A DNA stretch of 23,991 nt from positions 1-23,991 of the forward strand of contig JAATEU010000472.1 in the NCBI GenBank assembly GCA_015655565.1, in the 5' to 3' direction. A program made the position numbers and the translations under genes. Within the stretch, counting starts at the first letter, position 1, and each line of letters starts with the position of its first letter. Of the stretch, positions 15,806 to 22,980 are shown one piece after another. The notes beneath the pieces are model-generated. The model did no database searches, was not told the origin of the DNA, and was given only the letters and a program-made list of their open reading frames with translations. This stretch comes from Clostridiales bacterium. GTDB taxonomy: Bacteria; Bacillota; Clostridia; Lachnospirales; Lachnospiraceae.

Positions 15806-16438
15806 ATGAAATTACAAATTGCTTTAGATTGTAACGATTCCTATACGGCTCTTAAAGTTCTTGAACAGGTATATCCTTATGTAGATATTGCGGAGTTAGG
15901 AACACCTCTTATGATTAGTGAAGGGGCAAGAGCAATCCAAGAAATTAAAAAAGAATATCCAGATTTGAAAGTTCTATCAGATATTAAGATTATGGATGGC
16001 GGAGAATCTATAGCTCGGATTGTATTAGAAGCGGGTGCTGATATAGTAACTGTTCTTGGGGCTGCCGATGATATGACTATACGGGGGGTTGTTTCTGCTG
16101 CAAAGAAGTTAAAAAAAGAAGTGTTTGTTGATTTGATTTCAGTGAAGGATATTGAGTCAAGGGCGGCGCAAGTGGATAAATTGGGGGTGGACTATATTGG
16201 CGTTCACACATCTTACGATCTGCGTAATACTGTAGCAACACCATTGGAAGATTTGAAAAAAATTAAAAGAGTTATTAAGATATCAAAAACAGCTATTTCA
16301 GGAGGGATTAAGCTGGAAATGTTAAAAGAAATTATAATGATTTGTCCGGATGTGGTTATAACCGGCAGTTCAATCATGAATTCAGGGAATAAAGCATCTG
16401 TGGCAAAGCAGTTCTATAATGTATTGCATGGTGAATGA
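15806..16438 (+). CDS. OMPDC-suprafamily enzyme: 3-keto-L-gulonate-6-phosphate decarboxylase / hexulose-6-phosphate synthase family
   Basis: A 210-residue TIM barrel of the orotidine-monophosphate-decarboxylase suprafamily. Conserved catalytic residues are visible: D8 in QIALD, E30 in AELGTP, and the D59-K61-D64 set in LSDIKIMDGG. At positions that separate the two subfamilies it looks like hexulose-6-phosphate synthase: D109 in FVDLI (decarboxylases have Glu), H134-TSY137-D (decarboxylases have His-Arg-Ser-Arg), and Ser188 in TGSSI where the decarboxylase has Arg. S165 replaces the decarboxylase Thr and the usual synthase Ala. Context points the other way: LyxK and UlaE flank it and no phosphohexuloisomerase is present, which suggests decarboxylation of 3-keto-L-gulonate-6-phosphate to L-xylulose-5-phosphate. 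Its role is therefore open. An AAAGGAA ribosome site lies 6 bases before the ATG. Confidence 0.85.
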   Translation: MKLQIALDCNDSYTALKVLEQVYPYVDIAELGTPLMISEGARAIQEIKKEYPDLKVLSDIKIMDGGESIARIVLEAGADIVTVLGAADDMTIRGVVSAAKKLKKEVFVDLISVKDIESRAAQVDKLGVDYIGVHTSYDLRNTVATPLEDLKKIKRVIKISKTAISGGIKLEMLKEIIMICPDVVITGSSIMNSGNKASVAKQFYNVLHGE

Positions 16439-16557
16439 TAATCTTAAGTATTAATTGGTGTTTAGTCAAGCTATGAAATATAACTAAGATTCCGGGAAGG
16501 GTGACTTTCCAAAAAGTAACATCTACGATGAAGCAGAAAAGGATATCTGTACTATGT

Positions 16558-16762
16558 GTACCATGCAAAAATCATGGTCCTTTTACGTGGGGAAAGGATG
16601 CAGCCCAGGCTATATCATGTAGTTGTTTTGGAAGAAGTAGCAAAAATGGCAGTAAGAACTGAAATGATTTGTCCAAATGTGTCAGAAGCGCCACAAATTC
16701 TACAGGAGAAGCATTATTTAAGAAAACATGGACCGAATGCATATTATGGTCAGAATAAATAG
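16558..16762 (+). pseudogene. ulaF: Truncated, frameshifted L-ribulose-5-phosphate 4-epimerase remnant (ulaF/araD)
   Basis: Only the C-terminal third of a UlaF/AraD protein survives, split across two frames. One frame gives NHGPFTWGKDAAQAI (about 16570-16614). The next frame gives VVVLEEVAKMA (from about 16618) and ends with KHYLRKHGPNAYYGQNK and TAG at 16762. Both blocks are hallmark C-terminal sequences of these zinc aldolase-like epimerases, which are about 230 residues long. The metal-binding N-terminal two thirds are absent, since only about 120 bases separate this from the preceding gene. The intact enzyme would convert L-ribulose-5-phosphate to D-xylulose-5-phosphate, the last step of the pathway. 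A sequencing error could explain the frameshift but not the missing 5' part. Confidence 0.85.
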
Positions 16763-16773
16763 TGGAGAAAAAT

Positions 16774-17631
16774 ATGAAGCCATATGAACTTGGATTATAT
16801 GAAAAAGCAATGCCGAATTGGTTGACAATTTTGGAAAAACTGAAGCATGCAAAAACGGCAGGCTTTGATTATGTGGAAGTTAGTATTGATGAAACGAATG
16901 AAAAGCTTTCCAGGCTGAACTGGGGCAGAGAAGAAAGAAAAAGGCTTGTAGATGATATGTATAATGCTGGAATATTCTTTCGCTCCATGTGCCTAAGCGG
17001 ACATAGAAAATACCCGTTAGGAAGTCTGGAACAAGCTGTCAATAACAGAAGTCTTGAAATCATGGAACAGGCAGTACAGTTTGCTGCGGATTTGGGGATA
17101 CGTACGATACAATTAGCTGGATATGATGTGTATTATGAAGAAAGCAATTCCGAAACGAAAGAAATATTTTTGAACAATCTCAAGAGGTCTGTAAATATGG
17201 CTGCTTCAGCCGGCATTCTGCTGGGATTTGAAACGATGGAAACAGAGTTCATGAATACTGTAGAAAAGGCAATGAAATATATTCACCAGATAGATTCAGA
17301 ATATTTAGGCGTATATCCGGATCTTGGAAATATTACAAATGCGTCAAAAACATACGGTACAGAGGTGACGGAAGATTTAAGAAGAGGGAAAGGTCATCTG
17401 ATTGCAATGCATCTAAAAGAAACTGTACCTAGTGTTTTTCGCGAAGTTCCTTATGGCACCGGTCATGTTGATTTTGAGAAAGGAATCAATGTGGCATGGG
17501 AGCTGGGGATTAGAAGATATGTGGCAGAATTCTGGTATACCGGCTCAAAAACGTGGATTGAAGGTTTGTATCAAGCAAATACTATGATGAGAAATATTTT
17601 AGATTGCAAGAAGGGAATATTTGACATATGA
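16774..17631 (+). CDS. ulaE: L-ribulose-5-phosphate (L-xylulose-5-phosphate) 3-epimerase UlaE
   Basis: A 285-residue TIM-barrel epimerase that interconverts L-xylulose-5-phosphate and L-ribulose-5-phosphate. Similarity to E. coli UlaE/SgbU runs along the whole length: LGLYEKAMP, SIDETNEKLSRLNW, SMCLSGHRKYPLGS, IQLAGYDVYYEE and YPDLGN. Metal/catalytic positions E153, D183, H213 and E252 correspond to the E. coli E155, D185, H211 and E251 set. The ATG at 16774 is chosen because GGAG lies 6 bases upstream and the product begins MKPYELG as in the family; an in-frame GTG at 16762 is possible. It follows the ulaF remnant by 11 bases and is the last recognised gene of the operon. Confidence 0.93.
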   Translation: MKPYELGLYEKAMPNWLTILEKLKHAKTAGFDYVEVSIDETNEKLSRLNWGREERKRLVDDMYNAGIFFRSMCLSGHRKYPLGSLEQAVNNRSLEIMEQAVQFAADLGIRTIQLAGYDVYYEESNSETKEIFLNNLKRSVNMAASAGILLGFETMETEFMNTVEKAMKYIHQIDSEYLGVYPDLGNITNASKTYGTEVTEDLRRGKGHLIAMHLKETVPSVFREVPYGTGHVDFEKGINVAWELGIRRYVAEFWYTGSKTWIEGLYQANTMMRNILDCKKGIFDI

Positions 17632-18149
17632 TCAAATATTATTAGGGATTATGTTTTCTATCCTTATTTACTTTTTGAACTGTTGATTTATAACAGATTG
17701 AAACAAGGATCTACCCTATTTCCATAAAGGAACAACAGCCTCATTTATTATAGTTCCTAATGATTTCGTGTGTCCTGCATCACTATAGTAAAAGGTTTCA
17801 ATTTTTACTCCTGCGTAAATACAAATCAGCAAATTCATTGAAAGGCCGATGGAGTTTCTCTATTTAAGGAAGGAAAGCAGGACTTTATGTTTCGCCGTTG
17901 GAATGGTACGATGAAAATTATAGGATCTGCCGATGAGAGGAATTATATGCAGTTTTGGAATTAAGACTAAAAGAATGGAATATCCATAAAATGTAGTTTG
18001 CATTCCGGATATTTGTTATTTCTTGACATAAGCAGTTTAAATTATCCGGTAATGCAAAGTTCATTATATATTAATAATATAATCTCTGTATTTTTGTAAC
18101 AATCCCTTTTATATAAGTTATTAACTGTGGTTATAATTTTTTTAGCACT
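17632..18149. other. Non-coding gap between the sugar operon and the SpoIID-like gene
   Basis: Converging genes end on either side. A weak stem AATATCC (17979-17985) / GGATATT (18007-18013) followed by TGTTATTTCTT could end the sugar operon. A TTGACA at about 18024 has no matching -10. A minus-strand ORF fragment (17716-17838) is listed separately. Nothing else is recognised. Confidence 0.4.
17716..17838 (-). pseudogene. Possible gene fragment on the minus strand (40 codons)
   Basis: The minus-strand ORF from ATG at 17838 to TAG at 17716 encodes NLLICIYAGVKIETFYYSD, then AGHTKSLGTIINEAVVPLWK. Codon choice and residue mix look protein-like, and the frame stays open for nine codons upstream of the ATG before a stop. 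There is no ribosome site. It may be the C-terminal remnant of a lost gene; I do not recognise the family. Confidence 0.25.
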
Positions 18150-19433
18150 TTATGATTTTACTTCCACATATAAATCGGAAGCCCGGGTAATTCTGGCGTA
18201 TATGTGGGATATTTTATACCAGGTTACCGTATTAATAATTCCGGTAACGGGAAGATCAAAGATTTTCTGAAATGCGCTGACTGCGGCAGCGGTATCTTCT
18301 CCATAAGTCCCATCCATGTTTGTTGGTGGTATTTCATAATAAACATGAGATAGTATATCCAGCTGCTTTTGTATTTGTATCAATTTTTCGGACGATGAAC
18401 CGACAGTTAAATCCATATTTGGACAGACTAAAGTAATTCCGGCAATATGATTGGTTGAACCTACATAAATTGTATTACCGTAATAATGGTGCAGGATATC
18501 AATTGCCGTAAAGCCTTGCTCACCAAGAATTTTAGAACCCCACAACGACAGCATATTAGGGTGGGTTACATAGGCTTCTAAACAGGATTGTGTTAATATC
18601 GGCTGTAATATATCAGGTCTGGATAAAAAATAATTAAATATATGATCAACTGCTAAACTAATATTGCAGTAAATACTTCTGCCGTTGAACCATATTTGAT
18701 CATAGGAAGTAGAAGAGGTAATGGTAAAATTATAACCTTGTCTGGGATACCAATTGGTGTAAATCCGGTTTAATGAAAAAGAAAGTATAGTTAAAATGTT
18801 GGCATATATTGTCTCCTGTGACCAGGTGGCATATATAAGACCGGACGCAACATTCTTTATGTATTCCTTATATTCTATATAATAATTTTTTGCAGTGATA
18901 TCGGAGGGTATTCCATCATGTATAATAATAAATTCTGGAATTACAATTGGTTTGATTTCTCCAGGACTAAGGATTGCTTTTATTTCGTCTTCATATATTT
19001 TAGGCGGATAATTATCGTAAAGAAAGTTAGGGCCGATAATAAACTTTTTTACCTCTGCACTTCCTTTAAAATTGTGGGGCATTGTGACATGTTGTATCGT
19101 TTTAACTTTAGGTAATATCTGTACACCGTTTATAAGTACAGTTTGAAGCCCCGGAGCAGTAATCGTTAATTCATATTCTGAATAAGGCTTATACTGGATT
19201 GGTTCCATACTGTATTCAACTGGAGGGGCAGATAATTCAATTTCAATTGTTTTACCCGAAATATCCGTACTTAAAATTTCCATAATAGTATTAGGCTCAT
19301 TTTTACTAAATACTTTTACCGTAGCATTTTCAACAGGACGGGATCCTAATTCACATATAACCTGAATTTGTAATGTTCCAAAATATTGTACTCCCACCTG
19401 GGAAGGATAAATTCTTTTATTATTTGCAGACAT
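18150..19433 (-). CDS. SpoIID/LytB-like protein with C-terminal peptidoglycan-binding domain
   Basis: A 427-residue protein in three parts. Residues about 20-118 form a carboxypeptidase-regulatory-like beta domain (NATVKVFSKNEP, YELTITAPGLQTVLINGVQ). Residues about 165-330 resemble the SpoIID-like domain of clostridial cortex and cell-wall proteins (EYIKNVASGLIYATW, FSLNRIYTNWYPRQGYNF, SLWGSKILGEQGF, ILHHYYGN). Residues about 345-415 are a PG_binding_1 domain (IQIQKQLDIL, DGTYGEDTAAAVSAFQKIF, LPVTGIINTVTWYKIS). Relatives as I know them have Ser-Glu where this protein has G198-L199, so the Glu expected to be the lytic transglycosylase residue is missing. No signal peptide is visible, as in related proteins. 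A GGGAG ribosome site precedes the ATG. A sporulation or spore-coat/cortex role is inferred from the family. Confidence 0.72.
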   Translation of the reverse strand: MSANNKRIYPSQVGVQYFGTLQIQVICELGSRPVENATVKVFSKNEPNTIMEILSTDISGKTIEIELSAPPVEYSMEPIQYKPYSEYELTITAPGLQTVLINGVQILPKVKTIQHVTMPHNFKGSAEVKKFIIGPNFLYDNYPPKIYEDEIKAILSPGEIKPIVIPEFIIIHDGIPSDITAKNYYIEYKEYIKNVASGLIYATWSQETIYANILTILSFSLNRIYTNWYPRQGYNFTITSSTSYDQIWFNGRSIYCNISLAVDHIFNYFLSRPDILQPILTQSCLEAYVTHPNMLSLWGSKILGEQGFTAIDILHHYYGNTIYVGSTNHIAGITLVCPNMDLTVGSSSEKLIQIQKQLDILSHVYYEIPPTNMDGTYGEDTAAAVSAFQKIFDLPVTGIINTVTWYKISHIYARITRASDLYVEVKS

Positions 19434-19947
19434 ATTTGTCTCCCATCCGCGCCTGGCGCATAGAATCAGAGTGGCAGGTTTTCCTTATAAATATCAGCTT
19501 TTTCTATATATGTTTAATTTCTATATATGCATATTTTCAGAAAATGATAACCAAAGAAAAATGGGTATTTAAAAATAAATATACGACTTTGTTTCTTAAA
19601 CTGGTAATCTATAGAAACAGGGAGAATTAAGACTGAAACACTTCGTGGGTCAGAAGCGAATCTGCCAGGTAAGGGTAAAAAGGATAATAAACACCGGCTG
19701 CAGAAAATGAAAATATGAAAAAGAACTGAATGCGGCTTATGAATGATGGGAAAGTTATCAGCTGCAAAATAAATATGATAAAAGGATACAATTGACAGAT
19801 AATTTAACCAATTATAGAACAAAAACGATATAGGACCAGAAAGATTATGGATATATCTGTAAAAATATGTTATCCTTAAACTATTAATAAATTTTGGGTT
19901 AGAAATAATAATTGTAGAATAATAGAATCAGAAAGGAGTTCGTAAAG
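19434..19947. other. Divergent intergenic region with a 12-bp direct repeat and a weak promoter
   Basis: TTTCTATATATG occurs at 19501-19512 and again at 19518-19529, a 17-base period, about 70-95 bases upstream of the minus-strand SpoIID-like gene and possibly part of its control region. On the plus strand TTGACA (19792-19797) with TATAGA (19813-19818) at a short 15-base spacing may serve the GH3 gene. Short ORFs here lack ribosome sites; no further gene was seen. Confidence 0.35.
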
Positions 19948-21636
19948 ATGATTGAAATGAAACAAAAACCTTTTTATCTGAAAGAAAAAGATATAGCATG
20001 GGTAGATAAAACACTTGCCGGTCTTTCATTGGAAGAAAAGGTAGGCCAATTGTTTGTCGTTTGTCTCCGTGACGGTTCAGAGGAGGAGTTAGATGACGTC
20101 AGCATGGTATTAAAGCCTGGTGGAGTAATATATGGGGTGTTTTCCGCAGAAGCAGCGGTAGGATGCACAAATCTGTTAAGGGATAAATCCAAAGTCCCAA
20201 TGCTGATTGCCGCTGACTTGGAGAAGGGCGGAAGCGGAATTGTGCAGGAAGGGACCATATTAGGTTCACCGATGGAGGTTGCGGCTACCTGTGATGTGGA
20301 AATGGCCGGGAAACTTGGGCGGCTGTGCGGAAGAGAAGGCTTGGCAGCAGGGGCGAATTGGGCCTTTGCCCCAATTATTGATATTGATTATAATTTCCGT
20401 AATCCCAACACCAATGTAAGAACTTTTGGTTCTGATGTTAACCGGGTTAAGAACATGGGGGAAGCTTATGTAAAAGCAGTTCAGGAGTGTGGAATGGCTG
20501 CGTGTATTAAACATTTTCCCGGAGATGGCCGGGACGAACGGGACCAGCACTTTGTCAGCAGCGTAAATGATTTAACCTGCGAAGAGTGGGATAAAACCTA
20601 TGGTGCAGTTTACCGGGCCTGTATTGATGCAGGTGCAATGACGGTAACGGTAGGACATATTCTTCAGCCGGAGTATGCAAAGAAACTGAATACTTCCTTA
20701 AAGGATGAAGAAATCCTGCCGGCAAGCCTTTCCCATGAATTAATGCAGCTGCTTCTGAGAGACAAGTTAGGGTTTAACGGAGTAATTACCACGGATGCAA
20801 CCACTATGGCAGGTTATACAATTCCTATGAAGCGCAGTCTTGCCGTTCCAACCAGTATTGCGGCAGGTGCCGATATCTTTCTGTTTAGTAAAAATTTAAA
20901 AGAGGACTATAAATTTATGTGGGAGGGAGTAAAAAAGGGCATTATATCTCCAGAACGTCTGGATGAGGCCGTTGCCAGGATACTGGCATTAAAGGCGGCA
21001 CTTGGATTACATAAAATAAAATCAGACGTAAGCCTTGAAGAAGCCAAAACCATCATTGGGTGCAGGGAACATGTTAAATGGGCAGGGGAATGTGCAGATA
21101 AGGCAATTACACTGGTTAAGGAAGAAAAGGGAGTATTGCCATTATCTGTGGAGAAAATAAAACGGATTTTATATTATTCCATTGAAAGCGGACCAAGTTT
21201 TGATTATTCGGTAAAAGCCGGCGTGAGTGCGGCATTTCGGGAAATATTAATAAAAGAGGGTTTTGAAGTGACGGAGTTTAAGCCTTCTGAAGAAAGGGAA
21301 GAACGGACTGCGGATGTAACGGAAGAATATGATTTAATTATCTATTTTGCCAACATCAATACCAAAAGTAACCGGACAACAGTAAGGATTGAATGGGCGC
21401 AGCCAATGGGAGCAAATTGTCCCCATTACATTGCAAGTGTTCCGACCATATTTATTTCGGTAGAAAATCCATATCATTTGCTGGATGTCCCAAGAATCCG
21501 TACCTTTATCAACTGCTATAACTCCAATGATGAAGTATTGGCAGCACTGATTGACAAATTAATGGGACGCAGCAGCTTTAAAGGTATTAGTCCGGTGGAT
21601 GTTTTTTGCGGAAGATGGGATACAAAACTGCAATAA
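19948..21636 (+). CDS. Glycoside hydrolase family 3 enzyme (beta-N-acetylhexosaminidase/NagZ-like)
   Basis: A 562-residue protein without signal peptide, so cytoplasmic. The GH3 N-terminal barrel opens with LSLEEKVGQLFVV (about 26-38) and contains IAADLEKGG (about 88-95). KHFPGDGRDERDQHF is at 188-202, with H201 at the position of the Asp-His acid/base dyad that typifies NagZ-type GH3 enzymes. GVITTDATTM at 278-287 has D283 as the expected nucleophile. A C-terminal domain of about 190 residues follows, ending near residue 560 with PVDVFCGRW. Long relatives of this type in Firmicutes hydrolyse beta-N-acetylglucosaminides or act as phosphorylases; which one applies cannot be settled here. The AAAGGAG ribosome site lies 8 bases before the ATG. 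Cell-wall muropeptide or chitobiose recycling is inferred. Confidence 0.85.
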   Translation: MIEMKQKPFYLKEKDIAWVDKTLAGLSLEEKVGQLFVVCLRDGSEEELDDVSMVLKPGGVIYGVFSAEAAVGCTNLLRDKSKVPMLIAADLEKGGSGIVQEGTILGSPMEVAATCDVEMAGKLGRLCGREGLAAGANWAFAPIIDIDYNFRNPNTNVRTFGSDVNRVKNMGEAYVKAVQECGMAACIKHFPGDGRDERDQHFVSSVNDLTCEEWDKTYGAVYRACIDAGAMTVTVGHILQPEYAKKLNTSLKDEEILPASLSHELMQLLLRDKLGFNGVITTDATTMAGYTIPMKRSLAVPTSIAAGADIFLFSKNLKEDYKFMWEGVKKGIISPERLDEAVARILALKAALGLHKIKSDVSLEEAKTIIGCREHVKWAGECADKAITLVKEEKGVLPLSVEKIKRILYYSIESGPSFDYSVKAGVSAAFREILIKEGFEVTEFKPSEEREERTADVTEEYDLIIYFANINTKSNRTTVRIEWAQPMGANCPHYIASVPTIFISVENPYHLLDVPRIRTFINCYNSNDEVLAALIDKLMGRSSFKGISPVDVFCGRWDTKLQ

Positions 21637-21707
21637 TATTTCAAAACTATTATAAGAGTGAAAAGCGGAAGACCTGTTTCGATGGACGAGACTGCTGAGA
21701 AAGTCCC

Positions 21708-21757
21708 AGGCAGCTGAATGAATAAAGGTTTATATATTCATTTGGCTGCCTTTCCTT
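21708..21757 (+). terminator. Long imperfect hairpin after the GH3 gene
   Basis: AGGCAGCTGAATGAATA pairs with TATTCATTTGGCTGCCT (17 positions, mismatches only in the middle), followed by TTCCTTGCC. The stem is strong but the T-tract is poor. It lies 71 bases after the stop codon. Confidence 0.55.
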
Positions 21758-22174
21758 GCCTCCTGATACACTTGGGGTCTAATTATAAATAAATTAAAAA
21801 CAAAACTGTCATATATTAAAAGTAAATAAACATTTACCATAAAGCATTGACAAGAATAAAGGAAGGCTGTATTTTGATGTATAAGATACTTTTTAGTAAT
21901 TTAAACTGAACGGTAACTGATTTATCTTATTTACTCTTTAGGTAGTCTTGGGATTGCTGATTTCTTTTAGAGTTCAACTTAAAGTTTAGCCGGGTTTTAC
22001 AAAAGAATCTTGATACTTCCGGGTTTTATAATGCTTCAGGTATAAAACCTGGAACCATTAATGGAAAGATGCGTGATAAGTATATCCTGCATCAAAAGTA
22101 GCTTTCAGTCGGTACGGCTGAATCGTTACAAGAATAATAAAATATGTTAAAATTGAATGGAGGCAGTTTACGAT
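21758..22174 (+). other. Long structured leader or non-coding region before the zinc-ribbon gene
   Basis: A promoter-like TTGACA (21847-21852), 17-base spacer, TATTTT (21870-21875). Downstream lie a 14-bp stem with one wobble pair, TTCCGGGTTTTATA (22017-22030) / TATAAAACCTGGAA (22041-22054), the palindrome CCATTAATGG (22055-22064), and a 7-bp stem TTCAGTC/GGCTGAA just after 22100. None is followed by a T-run. A 10-codon ORF starts near 21878. A second promoter-like TTACAA, 16 bases, TAAAAT lies just before the next gene. Confidence 0.35.
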
Positions 22175-22570
22175 ATGCAGGAAAAAATCAGAAGATTTAT
22201 GATGGGCAGGTATGGGGTAGACCAATTAGGAAAATTTTTATTAGGTGTAGCAGTTATAATTATGCTGATATCGTTTTTTTTCAGGAATGCCATTATTGAA
22301 GCATTGCCTTTCCTGATACTTGTTATATGCTATTTTAGAATATTTTCAAGGAATATAAATCAAAGATACCTGGAAAACCAAAAATTTTTAACATTAAAGA
22401 ACCGGTTTTTTGGATATTTTCAGGGCGCCGGTTCCCGTAGGAAGCAAAGAAAAAACTATCATATTTATGTATGCCCTACCTGCAAACAAAAAATCCGGGT
22501 ACCCAAAGGAAAAGGGAAAATATGTATTACTTGTCCTAAATGCCGTGCGGAATTTGTAAGGAGAAGCTGA
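22175..22570 (+). CDS. Small membrane protein with C-terminal zinc ribbon (clostridial conserved family)
   Basis: About 131 residues from the ATG at 22175; an upstream in-frame ATG at 22157 overlaps the TGGAGG ribosome site and is less likely. The N-terminus KIRRFMMGRYGVDQLGKFL is followed by two hydrophobic segments (about 22-39 and 44-58), a Lys/Arg-rich linker containing KNRFFGYF, and a zinc ribbon with CPTCKQKIRVPKGKGK and CPKC, four cysteines in two CxxC knuckles. This arrangement is a widespread uncharacterised family in clostridia. The zinc ribbon would face the cytoplasm if both segments cross the membrane. Function is unknown; nucleic-acid or protein contact through the ribbon is possible. 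Confidence 0.8.
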   Translation: MQEKIRRFMMGRYGVDQLGKFLLGVAVIIMLISFFFRNAIIEALPFLILVICYFRIFSRNINQRYLENQKFLTLKNRFFGYFQGAGSRRKQRKNYHIYVCPTCKQKIRVPKGKGKICITCPKCRAEFVRRS

Positions 22571-22838
22571 TCAAGAAGGGAAAGTAAATGTTTGATTATC
22601 TTAAGGAATAATGTTTAATTAAAGGAATTTAAATTTTGTTATGAAAATTGAGGAAGGGTTGAACTTTATGGCTGAATTTTTGTTTCGGGGACATAGCAGT
22701 TACCGGCTTAAAACCGATAGTGATACCGTAATCATAGCAGATCAGAATGCATAGGTATAGAGCCTTATGACTGCCGGATGGAATATGTAATTAACTTTGT
22801 TTAACCTAAAGGTAAGTCCTCCGCAAAAAAATATTTAT
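22571..22838. other. Gap with a gene fragment before the YvyF-like gene
   Basis: AT-rich DNA after the zinc-ribbon gene. The only recognisable item is the metallo-beta-lactamase-fold fragment at 22668-22754, which has its own GAGGAAGGG ribosome site. No terminator of clear form was found for the upstream gene. Confidence 0.35.
22668..22754 (+). pseudogene. N-terminal fragment of a metallo-beta-lactamase-fold hydrolase
   Basis: A 28-residue ORF, MAEFLFRGHSSYRLKTDSD then TVIIADQNA, ends at TAG 22754. The pattern FxGHSSYRLxTDxGTVIxxDP is the start of UPF0173/YtkL-like MBL-fold metal-dependent hydrolases, which are over 200 residues long. The zinc-binding HxHxDH motif would come about 20 residues later and is absent. 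GAGGAAGGG 6-14 bases upstream is a leftover ribosome site. A 3' deletion is the simplest reading. Confidence 0.42.
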
Positions 22839-22866
22839 TTGACAATCTTTTTATAATTCATATAAT
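22839..22866 (+). promoter_or_regulatory. Consensus sigma-A promoter for the YvyF-like gene
   Basis: Perfect TTGACA (22839-22844) and perfect TATAAT (22861-22866) with a 16-base spacer. It gives a leader of about 105 bases containing a nine-residue ORF (22928-22957, MGVKMITMT) with GGAG seven bases before its ATG, a possible leader peptide. Confidence 0.75.
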
Positions 22867-22980
22867 AGTAGATATAGTTTGAAAAATAAGAAGTGTTTTC
22901 ATACACTGATTTAATTGGAGCATGCAGATGGGAGTTAAGATGATAACAATGACTTAAGATAAAGAGAGCTGGTGGATTAT

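Noticed and set aside
16556..16762. 68-residue ORF as an independent gene
   Set aside because: Its N-terminal part is out of frame with the conserved HGPFTWGKD block, which lies in the overlapping frame; it is the second half of the frameshifted ulaF remnant.
21681..21775. THI-box/TPP-riboswitch-like words (GCTGAGA, CCTGATA and flanking AGACC/GGTCT) after the GH3 gene
   Set aside because: The second conserved TPP half (CTGGATAATGCCAGCG-type core) is missing, and the region follows a gene rather than leading a thiamine gene; most of it is the GH3 terminator hairpin.
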